Translations under genes and position numbers: made by a program
Shown here: positions 55,281 through 64,000 of the stretch, in pieces
Position numbering within the stretch: position 1 is the first letter of the stretch
Layout: every line of letters starts with the position of its first letter
The notes under the pieces: generated by a model
What the model was told of the DNA's origin: nothing
The model's input: the letters and a program-made list of their open reading frames with translations, nothing else
The model's database searches: none
From: Protula sp. h YS-2021
Taxonomy: Eukaryota > Annelida > Polychaeta > Sabellida > Serpulidae
NCBI GenBank assembly: GCA_949752745.1
Contig: OX457031.1
Location: forward strand, 248,001 to 312,000
DNA length: 64,000 nt
Direction of reading: 5' to 3'

Positions 55281-58050
55281 CGGGAGATAATTCGGAAAAT
55301 ATCTGGCAAAAACATCTTAAAACCTATAAACCACCTCACCACAAACAACCAAGCTATCACAGATCCCGAAGAAATAGCAAATGCCTTTGGCAGAACCTTT
55401 CAATTCAACTCTTCATCTGACAATTATTCCCAAGCCTTCCGTCAAATAAAAGAAGCAAAAGAACAAATACCAATCGACTTCACCTCAAATAACTTGGAAC
55501 AGTACAATAGCACCTTTACCCTGGCAGAGTTGAAAGACGCTATACATAACTCACATGACTCAGCTGCCGGACCAGACGACCTGCACTACCAAGTTTTAAA
55601 ACACCTACCTGAGGAAACCCTTGAAGTGCTCCTAGAACTACTCAACCAAGTTTCGATTACAGGTAACTTTCCTGAAATATGGAAAGAAGCCACCATTATA
55701 CCAATTCCAAAACCTAATAAGGATCCTACTAATCCTCAAAATTACCGCCCAATATCTCTGACAAGTTCATTGTGCAAAACACTAGAGCGAATGATAGCCG
55801 CAAGACTAATTTGGTATTTAGAGAAAAATCATCTGCTTACTGACATCCAAAGTGGCTTCAGAAAAGAAAGAAGTATCATAGATCACCTGGTTAGACTCGA
55901 ATCATTTATAAGAGAAGGTTTTATCAATAACGAACATGTCGTCACTGTGTTCTTCGATTTAGAAAAAGCCTACGACACGGCTTGGAAACACGGGGTCATG
56001 CAAGACCTCTACGACCTTGGTGTACGAGGTCGCCTTCCTGAATTCATTGAAAAGTTTTTAAATGACAGGCGGTTTAAAGTCCGTCTCGGTTCTATTTTCT
56101 CGGACTATTTTGAGCAAGAAGAGGGCTATCTTCAAGGTAGTATTCTATCAATTTTGTTGTTTCTAATCAAAATCAATAGTATCAAAGGGGCAACTAAGCA
56201 GGGAATAGACAGCTCACTGTTTGTAGACGATTTTGCTATGTCTGCCAGTAGTAAGAATATGAATCTTATCGAGCGTCGCCTCCAGCATAATATAAACTCC
56301 CTTCAAAAATGGGCTGACCAAAATGGTTTCAAGTTTTCGCAGACCAAAACAGTGTGCATGCACTTTTGCAACAAGCGAAAGCCACACGATGATCCTATTT
56401 TACACTTATCAAACACTCAAATACCTGTAGTAAAGGAAAACAAATTCATTGGTCTAATTCTGGACTCGAAGCTAAATTTTATTCCCCACATAAAAGACGT
56501 GAAGAGGAAATGTCAAAAGGCACTCAACCTGCTACGAGTCGTCTCCTCCCAAGACTGGGGAGCAGATACCAGTACTAAATTTAAACTGTATAGATCATTA
56601 ATAAGATCTAGAATAGAGTATGGTAGCATCGTCTACGGATCGACAAGGCCCTCCTACTTAAAGATGCTCAACCCAATACAAAACCAAGGCCTTCGCCTCT
56701 GTCTTAACGCTTTCAGAACGTCACCTGCGGAAAGCCTTCAGGTTGAATCAAATGAACATCCACTAGATATCCAGCAAATCAAACTCTCAATGCAATATGC
56801 AGTTAAACTATACGCAAATAAAGAAAACCCGACCCATAAGGCAGTGTTCGAAAAAGACCACTCAGAAATCTTAAACACACGCCCTAGGGTTATCGTACCC
56901 TTTGGCACTAGCATCCATAACCACCTTAATAATGCTGGAATCAAAGTCGAGCAAATTGCAAATTTAAAAGTTTCGAAATACCCAACATGGAAAATACAAA
57001 GGCCAACCATAAACAAAGCTCTGACAAACTTTTCCAAAGACGCAATAAATGCTGAAGAGTTCAAAGTTAGGTTTGCTGAGATAAAGGAAACCTACCCTCG
57101 CCATCATTTCATATACACGGATGGATCTGAGCTCGATAACAAAGTTGCTGCCTCAGTAGTTACAAAATCAAATACCCTCAAAACAAGATTACCAAATGGC
57201 TCGTCCATCTTTCCACGGAGGTTCGGGCACTCCAACTAGCCATGGAAATCGCCAAGATTAGTAGGTACAAAAAATTTGTTATCTGTGTCGATTCGCTATC
57301 GGTCTTACAATCACTAGAAAATCTGCAAGTGTCGAATACAATGATTTTAGACCTAATAGAACGTTATGAACGGGTAATCAAACAAGGAAAATCACTAGTG
57401 TTTTGCTGGGTACCCAGTCACGCCGGCATAGCGGGTAATGAAGCTGCGGACCATGCAGCAAAAGAGGCGCTAAACTACAACATATCCGACCTTCTCATAC
57501 CGTACTCCGACTTTAAACCACATATCTCAAGTTATGTAAAAAGCCTTTGGCAACAAAAGTGGAACGAACAAAGAAATAACAAACTCTTTCAAATCCAGTA
57601 GGACAAAAGCACCTAGCTTTTGGCAATATTCGCGATTCAACGGTTATGCATAGAGTTCGAATCGGGCATACATACATCACCCACGGATATCTTTTGAGAG
57701 GCGATGCGCCTCCACAATGTATTGGTTGTCAAGAACGTTTGACTGTAAACATATTCTACTCAATTGCGTAGATTTTCAGAACATTCGTTCACGCTACTAT
57801 AGTGTGAACTCCATGAAAGACCTTTTTACAAAGGTAGCACCAAGCAAAATTATTTCTTTTCTGAAAGAAATACACTTTTACAGTAAGTTTTAAATTGAAT
57901 TTAGTCGGTTTTAGATGTGTACACTGCTTGTTTTGTCTATATTAATTGATTTTAGTTTTAACTGAGTCTTCCTATAGCAAAAGAACTGACACAATATGAC
58001 CGTAACGGGTTGCTGGTGTCGTTAAACCAATCAATCAATCAATCAATCAA
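55281..58050 (+). mobile_element. LINE A copy A5, 5'-truncated
   Basis: TSD TCGAAAAAGCA at 55270-55280 and 58051-58061. RT is complete in one frame to 57239 (FFDLEKAYDTA, SLFVDDFAMSA), but the PQG motif reads LQGSILS. RNase H is broken by a shift near 57210, and a short deletion near 57598 follows. The 3' stem-loop and (CAAT)n are present. Confidence 0.92.
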
Positions 58051-58061
58051 TCGAAAAAGCA

Positions 58062-59322
58062 AAATGAAATATTTAAGTTGTAATCCTGATTGTATCAGGC
58101 AACAATCTTGATATATTAAGTGTTGTTTAAATGGCAATGCAAATAGATTTTACCTACCTAAGCTTCTGATATCGCAATTAAGGCCTGCAGGTAAGAGGAA
58201 TTCCCATTATACGTGCCGCTTCGATTTTTGTAGATGGAGAATTCGTCACGGATGATGGAATCTGACAAAGAAGATTAAGTAAACTAGATTAAATCCTACT
58301 TATTTATCAATTTACAATTTCGTTCCTTTTTTCAAAGTTAATTGCCTTTTCAGCTGTCCATTATCAAGTAAGTTTATACATCAACTAGATGTATATATGA
58401 CGGTGAATTCGTCATATTTATTTCCAAATTCCTTTTCGTTTCTAGCATGGTAAATTAGACACTTGAAAAGCTCCTGTCTTTACGTGATAATTAGTCCTCC
58501 TGTGGTTGCAGTTGCGAATCGGTCTATCAGACTTAGTGGTCAATAAAACAATTATAAGCATTTAGATAACGCAAATGTCACTTTTATACTTTGCTTTAAT
58601 CTTTTGTTTTTGCCTTTGCTATTGCTATGTTTGCGAATGATACCAGTTTATACCTTTTAAAACTTATCAGTTGCGAAACCCGTGGTGGGAACATACATTT
58701 ATTTCTAGGAGTAAGAGCTCCTGAAAATTGATATTTGAGAATAATTATATAAGGCAAGTCAACAATTTCTGAGGCCTACTTACGCGTAATATTTCCAACA
58801 TTTATTAATGTTCTTTCTCAAACTAAATAATTACGATAAGTGGCCACTGTATAACTCGAAATGTGTTATTGTTTACTTGCAATGTATATTTTAGAAATAA
58901 GAATATAACCAATTCTTACACTTTTTGCATTCCATACCCACAACCGCAATTCCAGCACCGTTTGCTGCGTTCTCAAATCGCGATGCCTGTTTGAGATTGA
59001 AATGCAATTATGATCTTGCATCAGATTCAAGCAGATATAAACATTAAACTAGTAAATTATGTTTGTAGTTTCATATTTGTTGCACTTATAACTGAGACTT
59101 CGTCTAAAATTAATAGTATTGCATTAAATTTAAATGATGTATTTTTTTTTCATTCAGGCGATACTAAAATAATGTCAAATGTGCTCTGCAATGCACTGAA
59201 CATGATTTTTTAAATATCCACAGTCTTCCTGGGCTTGGCCGGGCATTTCTGTACCTTTATATAGCACTTTCGGCGGAGCTTAGGAAAGTTCGCCATGGAG
59301 AAAGACTAGCATAATAGAGACA
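58062..59322. other. No gene seen
   Basis: AT-rich sequence with only short frames and no recognised repeats. Confidence 0.5.
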
Positions 59323-59431
59323 AACTAATGATAGAGCTACATAAAAACTAATGATAGAGCAACATAAAAACTAATGATAGAACAACATAAAAGCTAATTA
59401 TAGAACAGCATAACAAACTAATGATAGAGCA
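59323..59431 (+). repeat. Minisatellite, about 24-bp unit
   Basis: About five units of ACTAATGATAGAGCAACATAAAA with small variations. Confidence 0.75.
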
Positions 59432-59674
59432 ACAAAATAATTATATTTTGGCTTTTACTTCTTGCTTATTCGCTTCTATGAATTTCTACTTTAACGTATA
59501 TTTATTTAAACGTATAAACATTTATCTCTACATTCATTTAAATATATATATTAAGTCTGTGTAATTACTTGAAAAGCTGGCTAAACCAAAATACAATATT
59601 TGTATTTGTCTTGGAAACGGCGCACTTTTCTCCAAGAACAATATAATAAGGATACTTCTGTTATTATTTGTTTA

Positions 59675-60200
59675 CTATTTGTTCTTACCAATCCAGTTCT
59701 TCAAAATGAATGAGATCGGTTGGCTGAAGAAGTAGTTGGTACGGAGAAGGCATCTCCTTGTCTGGTCAAGCTGGTTTTGTGCCACGCTCATGGACTTTCT
59801 GTATCCACTCAGGAGGAAATTGTACATTCCCTGCAGCCGCTTTTCAACCTCGTCGCTTTGCAAGCGTTGCACTACATTTCGTCAAGCGCAATTACACATG
59901 CATGGTTTTGACTGCTGCTTGACAAAACTGAGAAATTTGTCTCCCCCTGAGCGTTAGAAACCTCTGCACTTGGAGGAACTGTCACTTGAGGTATCTCCTC
60001 CGTTTCATGGCTAGAAGTTTCTGGACTGGGAAGAACTGCCACTTCAGGTACATCCTGTGTCGAAACTGCCGCTTTAGGAACTGGTTGATTGCTAGCGAGA
60101 TACGGAACATCGCTATCGCAGCCCAGTTCGCGGATATTCGACTTCGCCACCATGTTTCTGAATTTACGCATGGTACACTTGTGGACCTTTCTTCATGTGT
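59675..60200 (-). pseudogene. Two-finger C2H2 gene, copy 2, exon 3 downstream part
   Basis: Downstream of LINE B3 on the minus strand: HKCTMRKFRNMVAKSNIREL, then a Pro/Ser/Thr/Glu-rich spacer (VPEVAVLPSPETSSHE), then after a shift at about 59873 a helical end (LQSDEVEKRLQGMYNFLLSGYRK). No enzyme domain is recognised. Confidence 0.5.
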
Positions 60201-62608
60201 CCGACACTTTTCCAGAAATATGGAAGGAAGCCACAATAATACCAATACCAAAGCCAAACAAAGATCCACGAAATTCTCAGAATTACAGACCAATTTCCTT
60301 GACAAGTGCCCTGTGCAAAACATTTGAGCGAATGGTAGCTGAAAGATTAAAATGGTACCTGGAAAGAATCAACTTGCTTGCCGACATACAGAGTGGCTTT
60401 AGGAAACAAAGGAGCACTCTGGACCATCTTGTAAGACTAGAATCTTTTGTGAAAGAAGCTTTCAATAACAAGGAACATGTTGTTACCGTTTTCTTCGACT
60501 TGGAAAAAGCTTATGACACAGCATGGAAACACGGAGTACTAAAGGATCTTTTTGATTTCAGCCTCCGAGGCCGTCTGCCCCAGTTTATAAAAGGATTCCT
60601 GGACGACCGTCGATTCAGGGTTCGCCTTGGTACAATATTCTCAGAATACTTTGAACAAGAAGGCTTCCCCCAAGGATGCATCCTTTCAATTCTACTTTTC
60701 CTGATAAAAATCAACAATATAAAAGATACACTGAGACAGGGGATAGATAGCTCACTCTTCGTGGATGATTTTGCCATGTCGTGTAGAGGCAAAAGTATGA
60801 AGTTAATACAGCGTCGTCTTCAGCAGAGTATTTATTCTCTCCAAGTTTGGGCGAATAAAAATGGTTTTAAATTCTCACAAACCAAAACGGTTTGTATACA
60901 CTTTTGTAAAAAACGAAAACAGCACGATGATCCAGTTTTACACATCTCTAACGTGCAAATCCCTGTTGTCAAGGAAAACAAATTTTTAGGTTTAATTTTT
61001 GATAACCAACTTAGTTTTATCCCACATATCAAATACCTCCGAAGAAAGTGTCAGAAGGCCTTAAATTTACTGAGAGTCATCTCCTCCCACGATTGGGGAG
61101 CAGATCGTGATACTAAACTCATGTTGTATAGAGCTTTAATCAGATCGCGACTGGACTATGGCAGTATAGTTTATGGCTCAACTAGACCATCATATCTCAA
61201 GATGCTAGAACCGATACAGAATCAAGGCTTAAGAATATGTTTAAATGCCTTTAGAACATCCCCAGCCGACAGTTTACACGTTGAGGCAAATGAACAACCT
61301 CTCAATATACGGCGGTTAAAACTTGCCATGCAGTATTGTATAAAACTTTACGCCAATAGAAATAACCCTACTCATCAGATTGTTTTCGGATCACATTATG
61401 CGGATAGAGGTACCAATGATCCCCCCCCCCCCCCCCCCTTTGGAACTAGGATTATACCACACCTGCAAGAAGCAGGTATAATCGCTGAATCTGTTGCAAA
61501 TTACAAAATACCTAACCAACCCCCTTGGAAGTTAACGAAACCTGTGGTCTTGAAGACTCTTTCTGAGTCCACAAAAGAACGAACTAACCCGTGTGTATTT
61601 CAGTCAAAATTTGCAGAATTAAATATATTATAATGACTACCATTTCATATATACCGATGGTTCCAAACTTGAGGACAAGGCTGCAGCAGCTATTGTCACA
61701 GAAAATAATACATTCAGAACCAGGCCAACTGATGGGTCTTCTATTTTCTCTGCAGAAGTTAGAGCCCTGCAGCTAGCTATGCAAATTGTCAAGATTAGCC
61801 GCTACAAAAAATTCATATTGTGCGTGGACTCCATGTCAGTGCTTGAGTCACTAGAAAACTTACAGGTATCCAACCCAATAATTTTGGACTTGATAGAAAA
61901 ACACGACGAAGTGGTAAAAGCTGGCAAAGAGATAATATTTTGTTGGGTACCGAGCCACGTTGGAATCCCGGGCAACGAGGCAGCCGACAAAGGCGCCAAA
62001 GAAGCGTTAAACCAAGACTGCTCAGATTTCCTTATACCGTCATCAGATTTTAAGTGCCATATTTCTAGATATGTAAAAAATCTATGGCAACAATATTGGG
62101 ATGAACAAACCAACAATAAGCTATACCAAATTAACCCTGTGGTAGGGCGCAAATTGCCCTCCCTAAATGGCCTTCGCGACGATATGGTAATTCACAGATT
62201 AAGAATAGGACATTCTTACACTACTCACAAACACCTCTTAAGAGGTGAACCACAACCCGAATGTATAAGTTGTCAGGAACGGTATACAGTAAAACACATC
62301 TTGATAGATTGTATAGACTTCAATCACATTCGTCCCCGTTATTCCATGAGTTGATTCCATGAGAGAGCTCTTTGAGAAGGTAAATTCCAACAAGGTCCTA
62401 GAATTTTTAAAAGAGATTAACATGTATTCCTATGTGTAGACCACCATTCAGTATATTTTTAGTATATTTTTTAGTATATTAAGACTTTATTTTATAATCA
62501 TTTTTAATCAGTAAAGTATAAATTCGACAAAGTTACCAGGAATGACACAATATGACCTGCAACAGGTTGGCGGTGTCGTTAAACCAATCAAATAACTAAC
62601 TAACTAAC
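60201..62608 (+). mobile_element. LINE B copy B3, 5'-truncated, in the zinc-finger gene
   Basis: TSD TCATGTGT at 60193-60200 and 62609-62616. RT (FFDLEKAYDTA, FPQGCILS, LFVDDFAMS) is open to about 61630. A poly-C expansion lies at 61421-61438. RNase H resumes from 61779 (CVDSMSVL, WVPSHVGIPGNEAADK) after a deletion near 61620. It ends in stem-loop and TAAC repeats. Confidence 0.9.
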
Positions 62609-62889
62609 TCATGTGTTCAAACAGTATGTTGTTGCAAACACAATAGCACTACAACCATGGAATTGGCACACCTTTTCCTTGACCTTTCCTTCCACTGAAG
62701 AACGAGGCGTTTTGCTATGTTCTTCGTCTCCTCCTTGGAAAGGTCACTAGTATGTGCTTGTTAAACACATGGCGCATATTGTCCCTTGTTTGCGTTCCAC
62801 AGCCAGGAACTGAGCACTTGCAGCTGTACACCTTTTTTACCCTTGTCGCTTACGGTCACCGTAGGCTGGGACGGCCGGAATATCATTTT
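62609..62889 (-). pseudogene. Two-finger C2H2 gene, copy 2, exon 3 upstream part
   Basis: Acceptor TTTAAACAG, exon start 62889: MIFRPSQPTVTVSDKGKK. After a one-base shift, YSCKCSVPGCGTQTRDNMRH gives finger 1 (C-x4-C-x9-H-x4-H), and CQFHGCSAIV begins finger 2. LINE B3 cuts the exon just after it. Confidence 0.6.
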
Positions 62890-63047
62890 CTGTTTAAAAG
62901 CAAAACTGTTTAAAATTCTAGAAATGCAATTAATATGTATTAAAATATTTCTTATAACATCTTATTTCAATACTAAAAATATTCTTGTCAACTGGACGTT
63001 TTCTTACCCGGGCATTAGCTGAGCGTGACTGCGTAGTTGACACTCAC

Positions 63048-63206
63048 ATAATTAAAGGACGGATCACGAATGTCATCGTCATCGTTATGAAAGCTCTCTT
63101 TGGAGGCGAGAAACTTAGCTATTCTCCCATACACCAGGGAAAGCATCGCACTCCTTACACATTCAGAGTTGTTGTCCTCTAAGTTGTTGTTGACTATATT
63201 TCGTAT
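63048..63206 (-). CDS. Two-finger C2H2 gene, copy 2, exon 2
   Basis: Acceptor TTTCAG, then IRNIVNNNLEDNNSECVRS, LVYGRIAKFLASKE and an acidic end (NDDDDIRDPSFNY) before donor TAT|GTGAGT. Phase 0 on both sides matches exon 3. No domain is recognised. Confidence 0.5.
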
Positions 63207-63315
63207 CTGAAACTCTGTAATTGCAATAAATTAAAAATAATATTTATTAAGTTATTATCGACAAATATATAATGAAAAAATAACACACTGCGAAAACTAC
63301 AAAATTATTTCTTAC

Positions 63316-63470
63316 CTCCTCGCCGTAATCGTCAATGACATCTTGATATTTTGCAACGTTGACCGATTTGTCTATGAAGTGTGGCAACTGTTTAATTCCC
63401 GTCCACAACCCAAAATATTTCTTTGCCTCCAGATAGCCGTTTTTTTTAAGAACTCGCACCACGTTCTTGG
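63316..63470 (-). CDS. Two-finger C2H2 gene, copy 2, exon 1 of those visible
   Basis: AG acceptor at 63472-63471, then KNVVRVLKKNGYLEAKKYFG and KYQDVIDDYGEE before donor GAG|GTAAGA. Upstream exons are not seen. Confidence 0.5.
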
Positions 63471-63472
63471 CT

Positions 63473-64000
63473 ATTTAAGCAATATCGCCTTAGGGTCTAC
63501 AAATAATATATGCATGTGAATACTTCTATAGTAATACAAATTTATTTGCTTTGATTGTTATAATTCTTAGTCCATGAAAATAATTGAAATTGTATATATA
63601 TGTATTATAATATTAGGTATTATACTATATTTATGTACATTTTCGGAAGAGCAAAGGTATTTGCTCTTTGTTTTTATTTATTTATTTATTTTTTTATTTT
63701 TTTAAATTTTTTTTTAAAAGAAAAGTTTCGAGTTTTTTGTTGCAACATTTTTTTTTACTCTCATATTTTGAAGCTAATATAAATGACATATATTTATGTT
63801 GTAATATTAAGTATTAAATATTATTTTTGCATAGTTACTGAACATCAAAAGTCACTTTGTGCTTGCCCTTTTATTTTGACAAACGGTTGGACATCGGTTT
63901 TGTTTGTAATTTAGGTGCATCAAAATATAAAATAATTGTCATAATGCATTTTATTATGACTTTAGTCTTTCAGATATTTTTAAAAGACGAAGTTTGTTCG
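63473..64000. other. AT-rich sequence, no gene seen
   Basis: T-rich runs at about 63670-63720. It probably includes an intron of the gene to its left. Confidence 0.4.

Overview
The window is repeat-rich metazoan DNA, probably from a marine invertebrate and most likely a mollusc or another lophotrochozoan. This is inferred from the mix of Polinton, DIRS, Ty3/Gypsy, I-superclade LINEs and tRNA-derived SINEs, from spliced host-type exons, and from LINE 3' ends that finish in a stem-loop plus (CAAT)n or (TAAC)n. No ordinary intact single-copy host gene is evident. Nearly everything is mobile DNA in nested layers, and many insertions can be dated relative to each other from their target-site duplications (TSDs).

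1-14.2 kb: a FLYWCH/MULE-transposase-derived gene on the minus strand (exon 1 at 14061-14205, exon 2 starting at 13878) is split by a structurally complete 13,409-bp Polinton/Maverick at 386-13794. The element has about 298-bp terminal inverted repeats and a perfect 6-bp TSD (AATATT); removing it rejoins the host reading frame. The Polinton carries a packaging ATPase, integrase, penton-like minor capsid protein, major capsid protein, adenain-like protease and three small conserved Polinton-type proteins. I find no DNA polymerase B. Its accessory genes are the most unusual part: two divergently transcribed, mucin-stalked type I membrane proteins with a Cys-bounded, LRR-cap-like ectodomain; a NADAR (YbiA-like) protein; a double PC4-like protein; and a tandem pair of unknown paralogues at the right end. 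Most genes carry a single frameshift or a nonsense change.

15.5-18.2 kb: broken Ty3/Gypsy pieces and a HARBI1-like N-terminal fragment. 20.3-27 kb: a Gypsy LTR copy, then a DIRS-type tyrosine-recombinase retrotransposon (minus strand) whose gag is interrupted by LINE A copy A1. Its leader upstream of gag holds an array of six small hairpins. 27.2-30.6 kb: an RT-deleted LINE A copy (A2) with ORF1 and ORF2 overlapping as TAATG, and a 3' stub (A3). 31.2-32.0 kb: two small C2H2 zinc-finger reading frames. 32.5-32.9 kb: a 180-bp tandem repeat.

33.1-41.4 kb: a near full-length Ty3/Gypsy element (minus strand) with PBS and 5' LTR, its gag interrupted by a CR1/L2-type LINE end. 42.3-50.2 kb: CRE-like tandem repeats, an RTE-like LINE fragment, and LINE B copy B1 with LINE A copy A4 inserted in it. 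The two reading frames happen to fuse into a 1331-codon chimeric ORF. 51-58 kb: LINE remnants, a 62-bp tail-only LINE insertion, a full-length SINE, a zinc-finger gene exon split by LINE C (itself carrying a SINE), and LINE A copy A5. 59.7-63.5 kb: a second, multi-exon copy of the same zinc-finger gene, split by LINE B copy B3.
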